Shown in pieces: positions 1 through 10,520 of a stretch of 64,000 bases of DNA (positions within the stretch are counted from its first letter, which is position 1; every line of letters starts with the position of its first letter). The notes under the pieces are model-generated. The model saw only the letters and a program-made list of their open reading frames with translations. It had not been told where the DNA came from and searched no databases. The stretch comes from Neonectria sp. B-13 (lineage: Eukaryota > Ascomycota > Sordariomycetes > Hypocreales > Nectriaceae): positions 682,001-746,000 of the forward strand of contig NOKP01000015.1 in assembly GCA_002682825.1 (NCBI GenBank), given 5' to 3'. The position numbers and the translations under genes are program-made.

Positions 1-656
1 TCTTCTCGCCGACGCTGGAGATGCCCGGGGTGGTATCGGTCGTGACACCAATGACAGCCAAGTCATGATCCTCGAAGATGTGGTAGTTCTTGATGGTCTT
101 GTTCAGACCCGAGTACTCGCTCTTGACATTGCACGAGACGACGGGAAAGGTCAGGTTCTGGAGGAACTCGCCCAGCTCCTCGTCGCCACCGTCCCACTCG
201 TGGTTGCCCAGGGTCATGGCATCAAACTCGAGGGTGTTGAGGACATCGGCGATCTTCTCTCCCTTGTAAAAGGAGTAGAAAAGGGTACCTTGGAATTCAT
301 CGCCCGCGTTGAGCCACAGGTTGTCTGGGTGCTCCTTGCGCAGCTCGTCGACGGTGGTCTTGATGCGGGCGTAGCCGCCGTAGCAGCCGTCGGCCGGATC
401 ATCGCAGTCAGTCCCGGAGGACTTGAACTCGTCCAGGTGGGCGTGGACGTCATTGACGTGGAAGAAGGCTGCAATTGGTGTGAATGTCAGCGGCCATTGG
501 AGAATTGAGTGGTGACGGAGATTTCGCAGGCTTACACATGTTGTAGTTGCCATCGTCGTCGATGAACCGCTTGGTCATGCGCTTGCTGAAGAGCACATCT
601 TCAGCGCAGATCGAGGTCGCCAACGCGAGCGCGGCCAGCGAAAGAGACGATTTCAT
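1..656 (-). CDS. 5'-nucleotidase / metallophosphoesterase (N-terminal part)
   Basis: Two exons are visible, 656-536 and 468 down to the window edge, with a 67-bp intron (GTAAGC...CAG). The C-terminal part lies outside the window. Residues 1-18 form a hydrophobic signal peptide followed by an Ala-Glu cleavage region. The calcineurin-like metallophosphoesterase signature follows: Asn-Asp-Val-His-Ala-His at about 46-51, Ala-Gly-Asp-Glu-Phe at about 95-99 and Gly-Asn-His-Glu at about 128-131. These hold the two-metal-site ligands. Family knowledge: secreted or wall-bound 5'-nucleotidases release phosphate from nucleoside monophosphates and related phosphate esters. Substrate choice is set by the missing C-terminal domain, so a related esterase (UDP-sugar or cyclic nucleotide) cannot be excluded. 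The start is the only ATG before the signal peptide. Confidence 0.85.
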
Positions 657-3600
657 GATCAGGCCGAATTGGAGGATGTCTCGGGGTTTAAAATGTGTCC
701 TTACAAGGTCTCCTGAATTAACCCGTCACTCGAGGAATCGAATGTTCCAGGGACAGCTACAGAAAAAGAAGGGATCATCGCGGCCTTTAATTCTTACGAC
801 ACCCAGCTCGCAGATCATGCTTTAATATCCAGGTGCGACCTTTGATAAGTGATCGTCCCTGCACGTTCTGGCTCGTAGGATGAAAGCAGCAGATAGAGCT
901 CCACGGAGAAGGATTTGCCAAGACACACGTGGGGAGGGTGAATGGCTTATCGCGACTAGGCGTACAAAAGGTCGTTGGACGTGATGGGTGGGATTACCAC
1001 ATCGCCGGGTTCGTTGGCTGGAGGTTCAGTTTGGGTGGTGTTGGTGCGGCCGAGAAAGAGAGGCAGCTCCGGACTCAACACGGCGTGACAGGCACCGATC
1101 AGGAAGGCATTCTTGGGAGATGGTTGGTGATGTGCGTTGGCGCCCGAGATGGCGTGGCAGGGGGGTTGGGCGGAAGATTATGGGGGAGAGACATTGCGCT
1201 GAGTGAGACAGAGAGGGCAGTGGGAAAGAGACACACAGACACAGGCAGAGAGGAGGACAACAGTAACAGCGGACGAGACTGCAAATGAAGCATTTGAACA
1301 GATTTAAAAACAAGTATAACATGCAAGCGATGAGCCGGACCAACAAGCAATCTCATCGCGATGCCCACCGTGAAGCAGGTAGACTCGACTATCAATCACA
1401 GTCGCCCAAAGAGCACCGACACAAACCCACACACACTCTCTCAGTCTCTCGCTTCGGCGTTCCGCGGCCTCCACATCCTGCAAGCAGACAAATGTGCGGA
1501 GGCGATGGGGCTTGGCCGACCGGGTGCCTGAACAAGCTGGGGTAAGCTCACACGGGGGCCTGCGCCTTGTTGGAATACCCAGCCATGATGTCAAGCAGCT
1601 TGCCGGCGCCAATCTTGATAGCGGTTGGAGCAACGTGAGTTTGCAGATGCCTGTTCCGGTAAGGCCGGGCCCAGTTTATGTCGTCGCATCGAGTCAGGAT
1701 CTTCTCAATAGCTGGAGCACGTTTGGGCCTGCGCAAAGCCTGGGTACTACGTCAGGACCTCCGTACCGGATGGGCTACAAAGGATAAATAGTCTGGCTTT
1801 ACGGACTATCAGCTCTGCTTTCTAGTAGGTCGAGATCTTTGTGGTCCGATGGGAGCACTCTTGGTCCAGGGGTTGGTTGGTTGCATCGCATAGCGTCATC
1901 CAGGTGCCGACCTATTCAATAGCCCCTCGTCCCTGTGTACAAGTGCCTGAAGATGTCCTACTCCGTAGATATCGACTGACTGCGACCGAGTCCGCCCGCG
2001 GAGAGGGCCTGGAAGCAAGTCGCCAAGACACTCATCCCACTCGATTTACTCCCTAAGCCCAAGTTGTCAAAAGGGCCGTTCTTCAAAGCACGGTCCGGAG
2101 AGAGCGACGACCCAATCTAGCCACATCCTGGATTCGTCCCGGACCGACAACAGCTCCTCAGACAAGGAGTCCCCGGCTAGCCTCCGGCTATCACACGTAA
2201 TTAATCTGAACCTAAAACGAAAAAAAAAGAAATGCTTGGCATTGCTTGGCTTCTTGTCAAACTCTTTAGGATTGGAATCCTTGAACGCCACTGAGCGTAA
2301 TGTTTTGGGGGCTTTAGTATCGAAGAACTACCGATTGGGCCGTCTGAGTCGTACAGAGTAGGTAGTTGAAGGAAGTCTGCTTGGTAGATACGCCTCATTC
2401 CTTCACATCACAGTTCCCCTTTCCCATGCGAACCCGAAACCGAACCTGCGGGTTTAGAGTCATGAAACCAGAAGTGAGCACTTATCCTCAATGTAGCCAG
2501 TCATGTATACAACGCCTTGCGATTTCTTTTGTACGTCACGAATCGCTAGCTCAAACACCGGATTCCAGATGGCAAATGCTAACTTTGGCTCCCACATGCA
2601 TGCGGTTCTACTCTTTGTATCACTGGCGGCAACTTGCATACCCACAACAAGAGGGCTTCTTGTGTCACCAAGGTCCGGGCCACCAAAATCAAACAACCGC
2701 TCTGTTGATGCTCCATCGGAGATTTGTTTGTGCTTCCGGCATGGCGATGGCGTCTAAGTTGCTTGATTAGAGTTCGAGGAGCCAAACCACTGGCTGTTCA
2801 GAACCAGGGAGGGAGAATAGGAGAAAATATCTAGCTAGGATCGAGGTGCATCATGTCGGCTGGGCAGATCCGCAGCTAGGGATGATCGTTACTCCACATT
2901 CTTGGCCAAAGCAGGAGCAGGAGCTCGTGACTCCATGAGCAAACAGAAGCAAGATCATGATGATTAAACATAAAGTGATGTGAAGGAATGACGTATGTGC
3001 ACCCTCTTAGAAGCAGGGAGAGAGGCTCTTGGCAGAGTCTTGAAGGCCCCTCGGGACTCAGATGACCGAGGATAGTTTCATTTGCTACTTTACTTTGTAC
3101 GTACTGTACTTTTAAACAGAGCAACATATTTTCTCACATTTAGCAGCCATTTGATGCATATTTTACTCTGGGGCATGCAGACAAAGCGTTGGTGTCGCAC
3201 CAGCTAGTTAACTAGCAGTCTGACAGCTCATCTTGGCAGCAAAGCGAACTACTTGGATGTCAGGATTTCAAATATGAACATGGGTACTTAGGCCGCGTCA
3301 ACGCAGCATCGAGCTAGATGCGAGTCTAAGTCCTGAGCAAGGAGTTCATGCCGCTCTTCAACGACGAGGGCCCTTGGCAACAGCTCTTGGCATCTGTTTT
3401 TGGTAATTCCTCATGGGCTCCCGTAGCTTTCCTCCCCCTTCGTTAAAAATAGCATTGGGACCTCGGAAAAAGTTGCCAAGCAAATCATCTGAAGTACATG
3501 GGGTGGGTTTCGGAAACGCCGATTCTGCCCGTCGCATGCCTGCTAGTGGCACAAGTGGCATGGGGTTGCGCCCGGCACTCTGCCCGGCGGCTCTAGCGAC

Positions 3601-5824
3601 TCGATTCCGCATGGCCTGGGGGGCTGCAGGTGATAGAGACATGATAGACACAGCCTTATACTGGGGGTTCCAACGACTTCTCACGTTGTGACCGCCTCTT
3701 CAGAGAGATTACGGTGGGGAGGCGAAGAGTGGCGTGTGTCTGGGCTGGGCTCGAATCAGGGGGTTGTGGCTTGGGATAGGAGGCATAGATGACACTTGAG
3801 TGCATATTCCTTAAGCAAATCGATGGGCGTAGAGATGCATCTGGACTTTAGACGCTTGGTTTATTGGCCCAGTAGTGTAATTAAGGGCGCGAGAGGAGTG
3901 GAGAGATGGTGGGAATCCACTTCTTGTCTCTGCCGGTGGTGAGGGTTAAGGAGGAGGAGCCGGGGAGTATGACGGAGTTGATTAATTAGCCCAGATCGAA
4001 GGCCACGCAGTGTAACAGTGGCAAGCAGGATATGGTAAAGAGGCCTCTTGGTTCGCATTTAGAATTCTGAGTGCTGGCATCACGACTCAATGGCCGTTTC
4101 CAAGGGGCAACGACGCTCATCATGGCAGCTCACACATACAGCTGACCCGGTACAAGCTACTCCAACGCACTACTTACAGGGGGCGGGGAGTGCAACTCGA
4201 GTGCCGGAACCAAAAACCGACGTCATTCCGCGTGGTCTCGATCAAGCTTTCAGGGTCTGGCCCATCATGTGCGTGGTGACTGGTGTGGCATCCCTTGCCA
4301 AGGCGCGGCCGCAACGGGAAGCGCCAGCCGCCCGCTCTGCTGCAACTCCCGAGCCCAAGCTCTTGGGATTTCCGACAGCGGCAGCGGCAGCGGAAGCGGC
4401 AGGGAAACACACGGAAAACAAAGTTCTCCATTGCGTTTGGGGAGAGGGAGGGNGGGGGTGGGAACTTGGGAAGGGGGCAGAGGTTAGAGAGAAGGGCCCT
4501 AGGAGTCCAAGAGCCGCCTTGTGTGACGCGGAAGGGAACCCAGGAAACACCCCGGAACCCTTGTCACGGGCGGCCCAGCGTCGCGTTGCGTTGCGTTGCG
4601 TTCGGAAGCTCTGTGCGGTGAGGCGAGGCGAGACGAGGCGAGACGAGGCGTTAGGTCCAAGCCTCGCAAGTCTCCGCAAGCCCGTCCAAGGGAGACCACA
4701 TGGGACCCTCACACGGAGCCGGCCCAACTCTAAATGGCCAGGGATGTGTAGAGACAGGTCAGTCAAGTTCCCAATGGATGTTTAACTCGTCGACTAAAAA
4801 TTAAGTGACGCCAAAACTGCCGAGAAGCTACCTAGCCGCGGTACGGTACGTAGTCTCCCCACCTACATGTCGTCTACTTGAGCCATCGAGGACGACTCAA
4901 GGTACGAGGATAGGATAGGATGAGCACCAACCCCCAAAGCACGACCACGCACAAAGCACGTCCCTGATCTGAATGAGGCAAAATAGTCATCCACAACCCT
5001 TGGGTCTTGGCCCATCACGCCTCCACCGCCGTCATCCGGCTAAATGACGCGTGCGGGTGCGCCATTGCTCATCTCACGAGAAAGGGTGCCCCCTGGTTGG
5101 CAAAGCAAAGAGAGTTCGACCCGACAGATGGGGTGTCGAAACTGGTTCAACCCGGTCGTGGATCAGCACAGCACAGCACGCATAACGGAGTACATACGGA
5201 CCAGGCCTACGCAGTCAAGCAGGCTCGGCACCAGGCCGAGTACATATACGCGCAACCAGGAGGCCAACGACCCTAACGACGCAACGGCCGCCCCGTCAGG
5301 AGACTTGAATGGCCCGAGACTCGGAGTCCCCGGCCGTCTTATTCACTGCTGCGTCGGGAGTGTCAGCCAGAGGTTCCGTTCCGTCGTCACTCGTCTGCCG
5401 TCACTCGCCAGGCCCTGAACAGCAGCTTCTTAAACAAGACGAGACAAGAGAGACACTTGGAACTTGCCTAGCCACTCACACACGGCATACAGACACACAC
5501 TTGAAGCGTGGAGACAGTGCTTTGAGACGGAGAAAGGTACGGAGAGAGGGAATGGGGCGCCGTGACCCAGTGAGGCTTCTCGAGAAAACACCTACACGGA
5601 ACTCCCCAAACGGAGCGGAACGGACTCGCACAACAGAGAACTCGCACGCAGAGATTGAGAGACAACCCGCGCGCCCAACGCGCACGCACACGCACAACGC
5701 CTGTTCTCCTTCTCACTCTCTCGCTCACCCCCCGTCTCACACACTACAGCTGACCCCCCGAATCTCGGATGGACACGGCCGGGCCCTCCCTCGCGCTCAC
5801 CATCCGCGACCACCACAACCCCCA
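657..5824. other. 5.2-kb gene-free interval with simple repeats
   Basis: No open frame here has recognisable protein character, and I could not build a spliced gene. Contents include a short A run at 2219-2229; a G-rich tract with the window's only N at 4439-4476; GTTGC-type pentamer repeats at about 4582-4600; GAGGC/GAGAC repeats at about 4620-4650; and CA-rich leader-like DNA from about 5460. The last 0.5-1 kb is probably the promoter and leader of the downstream regulator. A non-coding RNA or an unrecognised small gene is possible but not visible. Confidence 0.6.
4439..4476 (+). other. G-rich tract with G-quadruplex potential and an N
   Basis: Six or more runs of three or more G lie within 38 bases, separated by 1-5 nt, on the plus strand. 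The unresolved base at 4453 sits inside the longest G tract, so the assembly was uncertain exactly here. The pattern meets the usual G3+N1-7 rule for intramolecular quadruplexes. Confidence 0.6.
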
Positions 5825-8029
5825 ATGGAAATCATCACGCCCCAGGACTACCAGAACAACGCCCGCAAGCGTCAGCGCCGCAGCCTCCGGCCCTGCGATG
5901 CCTGCCGCAAGCGCAAGACGCGCTGCGTGACCAAGGACGGCGACGGCGACTGCGTCCACTGCCAGCTCCGGGCCACCGCCTGCACCTTCCAGCACGACCC
6001 CCCCGAGCGCCAGGCCACCGCCGGTGCGAGCAGCAGCGGCGGCGGCGCCTACAGCGGCGACGAGCGGGCTCCGGGCGTCGACGAGCCGAGCCTCCACGGC
6101 CAGAGCTCCAGCCGGAGCCTCAGCCGGAGCCGCAAGGAGTCGCGGGACGAGGCCCGGACGCTGGTCTCCGAGACACAGTCGGTCCAGTCGTTCCTGTCGC
6201 CCGCCGAGACCCGCGCCTCCGGGGACAGCGGCGGCGGCCGGCCTCACCACCACGAACTTCACCACGACCACCTCTCCCACCAGGCGCCGTCCGTCATCGT
6301 CCCGGAGCTCATCGAGCCGGATCCCCTGGAGCGGACGCTGGGCTGCTCGACTTTGCGCTTCGCCGAGCTGTACGGCCTGGGCAGCGACATGGAGCCCATC
6401 CTGATGCGCCACCGCCCCTACGACATGCACACCCACGAGTTTAGCCTGGAGACGCACTCGATCCGCCGCGTCCTCGAGCACGACGAGGGCCAGGAGTACC
6501 CGGTGACCTTCCATCTGGCCGCGGACGAGAAGGCCATTGACCCGGACCCGACGCACTCGCTCGTCGACGCCATCGAGGCCTGCGTGCATCCTCACGGCCC
6601 GAGACTCCTAGAGCTGTTCTGGCGCCATGTCCAGCCGTGCTATCCCATCGTGTCCAAGGATGCCTTCATCAGCATCCACAGCCAGTCCTACCGCAACATC
6701 CCCGCCGCCCTCCTCGGCGCCATGTATCTGTCTGCTATGCGCTGGTGGACCTACGACCCAGAGCTCTCTATCCGTGCGGCTCCCGACTCGGCCCTCCTCC
6801 GCAGGATGCTGCGGTCCGCCCTCCCGTCCTCATATCACCGCCCTAAGCTATGTTCTATCCAGGCCGCCCTCCTCCTCCTGCAGTGCCAGCCCGAAGATCC
6901 CCTCAACCCCGACCACACGTTCCAATGGGGCCTCACCTGCCAGGCGCTGGCCATCGGGCAGTGTCTTGGGCTTCACCTGGACGCTACCAACTGGACCATC
7001 CCGCAGTGGGAGCGCAACGTCCGCAAGCGCCTGAGTTGGGCCCTCTTCATGCAGGACCGCTGGACCGCGCTGGCGTACGGCCGCCCTGTTCACATCCACG
7101 ACGATGACTGGACGGTCAAGGACCTCACGGCAGCTGATTTCTCCGACTACGAGTGTGAGGGATCGGCAGTCACTCCGGGTCCGGGCCCTGAAGACGACCG
7201 CAGATCCATTGCGTCCACGGGCATGGTGCAGTATATGCAGATGGTGCGACTGACCAAGATTCTTTCCGCCGTCTACGCGACTTTCTACACCGCGCGGACA
7301 TGCCGCGAGCAGGACACCGTTATTCTCTTCGCCCAGGCCCGGCCGCTCTTGGACATGCTCACAACCTGGTATCACAGCATTCCCCCTTCCCTTCAGATGA
7401 ACGTCATCTACCAACGCAAGCTGTGTTTCCACGGCTACCTCCACTTCTCCTACTATGGCGTGGCCATGACCCTGCTCCGCCGCCTTATCCGATCCACCGC
7501 GCTCCCGCCTCGCTGCACCGACGATCGCGTCCTCTCCGAGATTCGCCAGATCGCGCTCCAGACGGCCCAGAGCGCCATCAGCTTCGTGACCAACCTTCGC
7601 CCGGACCATCTCGAGGCGTTCTGGTACTTTACCTCGCCCTACCTCTTCTCCCTGCTCGGCTCCTTCACGACCCTCCTCCTCGTGACATCTCTATCGTCCC
7701 AGGAGCGCCACTTTTGGCAGGAAACCCTCAACTCATATCTATGGAACCTGCGCATGATGAGCAAGAGCCATGAGCCCATGCAGTACGCCGTGAACCGCCT
7801 TGAGGGCGCCATCCTGCGCGGCCTGGAGCATGCGCTGGCCGTCAACCTCAACGAGCCCATCAACGACAAGGTTAGCCCCATGATGGGGAATTACGCATCT
7901 GATGTCTATGAATATACCGACTTTGGTGACTGGGACCTTGCTGTGGGAGGTAACGGAGCGTACGATCTCCTCAGCGGTCTGGCCGTGCAGCCAAATCCCA
8001 TGATGCCCCCAAGGGATGATCTGGGATGA
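5825..8029 (+). CDS. Zn2Cys6 transcription factor of the sugar cluster
   Basis: Single-exon gene, 734 aa. A Gal4-type zinc cluster sits at the N-terminus: Cys24, 27, 34, 43, 46 and 53, spacing CX2CX6CX8CX2CX6C, preceded by a basic stretch. A Ser/Gly/His-rich linker follows at about 70-160. The fungal-specific transcription factor domain (middle homology region) runs from about 270 to 560 and includes a Phe-Trp-Arg-His-Val-Gln-Pro-Cys-Tyr-Pro motif and a later Ser-Trp-Ala-Leu-Phe helix. The frame stays open upstream to an ATG at 5309, but that part is Arg/Thr/His-Pro low-complexity leader translation. I start at 5825, just before the basic region. The arrangement resembles TamA/Dal81-type regulators, a weak family guess. 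It ends 49 bp from the convergent GH32 gene, which with the adjacent transporter suggests local control of sucrose/fructan use. Confidence 0.88.
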   Translation: MEIITPQDYQNNARKRQRRSLRPCDACRKRKTRCVTKDGDGDCVHCQLRATACTFQHDPPERQATAGASSSGGGAYSGDERAPGVDEPSLHGQSSSRSLSRSRKESRDEARTLVSETQSVQSFLSPAETRASGDSGGGRPHHHELHHDHLSHQAPSVIVPELIEPDPLERTLGCSTLRFAELYGLGSDMEPILMRHRPYDMHTHEFSLETHSIRRVLEHDEGQEYPVTFHLAADEKAIDPDPTHSLVDAIEACVHPHGPRLLELFWRHVQPCYPIVSKDAFISIHSQSYRNIPAALLGAMYLSAMRWWTYDPELSIRAAPDSALLRRMLRSALPSSYHRPKLCSIQAALLLLQCQPEDPLNPDHTFQWGLTCQALAIGQCLGLHLDATNWTIPQWERNVRKRLSWALFMQDRWTALAYGRPVHIHDDDWTVKDLTAADFSDYECEGSAVTPGPGPEDDRRSIASTGMVQYMQMVRLTKILSAVYATFYTARTCREQDTVILFAQARPLLDMLTTWYHSIPPSLQMNVIYQRKLCFHGYLHFSYYGVAMTLLRRLIRSTALPPRCTDDRVLSEIRQIALQTAQSAISFVTNLRPDHLEAFWYFTSPYLFSLLGSFTTLLLVTSLSSQERHFWQETLNSYLWNLRMMSKSHEPMQYAVNRLEGAILRGLEHALAVNLNEPINDKVSPMMGNYASDVYEYTDFGDWDLAVGGNGAYDLLSGLAVQPNPMMPPRDDLG

Positions 8030-8078
8030 CGATAAAGTGTCCAGGATGATTATGAAATAAAATGACGATAATCCATCT

Positions 8079-9743
8079 TTACTCGTGATCTCCGATTGCG
8101 TCTTCCTCATCATAGGCACCTTCCTTTATTCTGTGCCGCACGAAGATGTCGACGATATCGACCATGCCGTCTTCCACGAACCAGCCGAACCTTCGTATCT
8201 CGCCGCAGGGGGCTTCTTTACACGACAACGGTAACGGCAGTCGGAAGCTCAGCGATCGTCCCCCACAGAATGCCTCTACGATCTGGCCCCTCAGGAAGAG
8301 GAACACCCCCTCCACCAGACTGACATTATCATGGCGCACAAGCTCGGGGCCGTCGATCGGTCGGGGGAGATGCAGGCCGTACTGGTCGGCCCAGAAGTCG
8401 TCGAGGGGCGGGAAGTCGGTCCACATGGCGACGGAGAATAGGCCGTTGCCTGAAGGACTGAATTGGAGGCGATGGCCCTTGCCGAACTCGTCAGTTTGGA
8501 ACACCACACCGAAGCTGTGCGCGTCACAGGCCGCAACCTTGAAGTCGATGAAGAGGTCTCGTCTCAGGGCGACGGCACCGAGCTCGGGGTAGTGGGTTGC
8601 CGTAGACCCTAGCGAACAGAGATATAGATTGGGAGCGGCGTTGGTCGGGCACACCGTCCTTGACGTTTGCCAAAGAAAGTTGCGAAGTCCTCTTTCAACC
8701 TCAATCCGCAAGTTTCCGTTGTTGTCGGCGTACATCTCTCGTGGAATCGAGAGGTCGCCGCCCCAGAGCCACTTGCCTTCGTCGTCAGCGTAGTCGCCCA
8801 GCCAGCCAAAGCAGATCCTCTTGCGAGCATCGCCGGCCTTGGGACAGGACTTGGCCGCGTACCAGCGCCGCCCGTCCAGCCTACCGTGGGAGCCGTCTCG
8901 CGGCATGCGGAAAGGGCCGCGCGGGTTGTCGGCGATGCGATACACGGTGCCAGCGTTCGGCGCGTGGAACCGCGAGTACATCAGGTACCACCTCCCGTTC
9001 GGCAGCGTGAAGAGCTCCGGACACTCAGGGCAGAACATATCGTTGGGGGCGTATAGGGGCTCCGGCGCGGCCGTCCAGACGTCCAGATTCGGCGACGTCA
9101 GCAGCGCGATGCACCCGCGGCTCCAGTGCGGACCGGACGCCAGGCGCGTGGCCACGAGCATCCAGTACCGGGACTCGGCGGCGTTGTAAAAGATGAAGGG
9201 GTCCCGGAAGTCAATGTCTTCGAACCGGGAGAGCCCGTCGCCGAGGATGGTGATGGGCCTCCCGGGCTTCTCGAACATGGTGCCGTAGCGATCGTTCGCT
9301 TTCGTGCGCAGGATGACCTGCTTGCCGCCTTGAGAAAGGTTGTACCCCGTGTAGAATATATTCATGTTCCCGTCCGGACCAAGCAGGGCGGCGCCGGTCC
9401 ACGCGCCGTCGGCATCGGGGTCCGTAGGCGCCTCGCCCGGCGTGAGGACGGGCCTAGTATCACGCGTCCATTCGATCAGGTTGGTCGACCGGATGCGCGA
9501 CCACGACGAACGCAACCGCTCCGGGTGGTGCTTGGTGCCCACGGGCGTGATGAGGTGGAACAGGTGGTAGGTGTTGTCGACGAGCACCGGGATGGCATCG
9601 GCCGCTGCTTGGTCAGTGACCGGGCGACGGTACAGACAGGTGTCTAGCGGAGGAGTCGGGATGGAGTGAACTAGTCGTGTAGCTGTAGCTTTGTCGTGAT
9701 AGAATCGGATCAGCGCGTCTGAGTGGTCTGCAAGTCTGCTCAT
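8079..9743 (-). CDS. GH32-type beta-fructosidase-like glycoside hydrolase, intracellular
   Basis: Intronless, 554 aa. The five-bladed propeller part carries a divergent nucleophile motif (Ala-Asp49-Ala-Ile-Pro instead of the classical Asn-Asp-Pro-Asn-Gly, followed by the usual Tyr-His-Leu-Phe strand). It also has the transition-state Arg-Asp-Pro motif (Asp181) and the Glu-Cys-Pro acid/base motif (Glu240). A C-terminal beta-sandwich region follows. GH32 enzymes hydrolyse sucrose, inulin or levan at terminal fructose. There is no signal peptide, so it should act on imported sugar, which fits the sugar transporter divergently transcribed next door. The frame is open to 9797 but only through a TTG; the first ATG is at 9743. 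The non-canonical nucleophile motif means the exact substrate may differ from sucrose; a related clan GH-J activity is the alternative. Confidence 0.85.
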   Translation of the reverse strand: MSRLADHSDALIRFYHDKATATRLVHSIPTPPLDTCLYRRPVTDQAAADAIPVLVDNTYHLFHLITPVGTKHHPERLRSSWSRIRSTNLIEWTRDTRPVLTPGEAPTDPDADGAWTGAALLGPDGNMNIFYTGYNLSQGGKQVILRTKANDRYGTMFEKPGRPITILGDGLSRFEDIDFRDPFIFYNAAESRYWMLVATRLASGPHWSRGCIALLTSPNLDVWTAAPEPLYAPNDMFCPECPELFTLPNGRWYLMYSRFHAPNAGTVYRIADNPRGPFRMPRDGSHGRLDGRRWYAAKSCPKAGDARKRICFGWLGDYADDEGKWLWGGDLSIPREMYADNNGNLRIEVERGLRNFLWQTSRTVCPTNAAPNLYLCSLGSTATHYPELGAVALRRDLFIDFKVAACDAHSFGVVFQTDEFGKGHRLQFSPSGNGLFSVAMWTDFPPLDDFWADQYGLHLPRPIDGPELVRHDNVSLVEGVFLFLRGQIVEAFCGGRSLSFRLPLPLSCKEAPCGEIRRFGWFVEDGMVDIVDIFVRHRIKEGAYDEEDAIGDHE

Positions 9744-10520
9744 CCTGGGTCTTCGAAGGGCGTCCGCGTGGCAGAGGCGAGCAAGATACCGACACAATGT
9801 CTGGTTTCCATTTTGAAAGCAGGATCCGTAGCTGGCCAGGGCGACGCGGCGCTGGACATTATATCTGAATCGACAATCTAACTTCCGCTTGCTACACCAT
9901 AGTTTTACTATCCTTTATACCGCCTCGTCCGGGCCATCCCCATCCGCCCCCTACGCCCGTCCGCCGCCTCGTCCACCCCCTCGGCACCGCCCAAAAACCA
10001 CAGCGTCCCACGCCGACGGCATCTCACGTGGGCATCTTCCTCTGCGTCTCTGTGGGCTTGTTCGCCGCATCCTCGCAGGCCTCGGCGCGCGGCGTTCCCC
10101 AAGCGGCAAGGCGTTCCCTTTCCGGGGTGCGATTGCTCCATCCTGGAAAACCTTGCTGTCCACTGTGTCCAGAGACCCGCTCGAAACACAGTTTGAGATG
10201 GGGCAAAGACTCAGAAAACGGTTCGTCACCAAGCAAATTCGCCCTTGATTCCGGGGCAAACTTTGGATCTCACCGAGCATCGACAAACCCGGGGTTGGGT
10301 GGACTCGTCACTCGCCCCCGTTGCTTCGCCTCGCTCCGTCGGCCGAGTCTAAGTAAGTCTCTACTGTGAGGTGACTCGCGCCGGATCTATCTAGGACGCT
10401 ACCGTCCTCTGGTGGGCGCACGTTCGTATCCTCCCCGGCGCCGTCTCTGACCAGTATACGACGAACTCGATCGACCAGACGGGCCTGAGCCCTCGGAGCC
10501 GAGTGCCCCCCTTTTCAGTT
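9744..10520. promoter_or_regulatory. Divergent promoter between GH32 gene and sugar transporter
   Basis: A 777-bp interval separates the two divergent start codons and holds no credible gene. Several CGG/CCG triplets occur, including the inverted pair at 10492-10503. Joint control of hydrolase and transporter from this interval is an inference from the layout. Confidence 0.6.
10492..10503. promoter_or_regulatory. Inverted CGG-N2-CCG palindrome
   Basis: Two 5-bp arms form a perfect inverted repeat around a 2-bp centre (CTCGG-AG-CCGAG), 17 bp before the transporter ATG. Zn2Cys6 dimers commonly bind paired CGG triplets, so this is a candidate operator. It is short and close to the ATG, so chance occurrence in GC-rich DNA is possible. 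Confidence 0.35.

Noticed and set aside
3735..3785. Possible tRNA B-box-like TTCGA sequence
   Set aside because: The flanks cannot form the 5-bp T-stem or an acceptor stem; no A-box at the right distance.
4090..4785. 231-codon plus-strand frame crossing the N
   Set aside because: Contains simple-repeat translation (Ala/Glu and Arg runs) and no plausible domain; overlapping frames on both strands are equally open.
5744..6595. 283-codon minus-strand open frame
   Set aside because: Antisense to the Zn2Cys6 regulator; Ala/Gly/Val/Arg-rich shadow translation.
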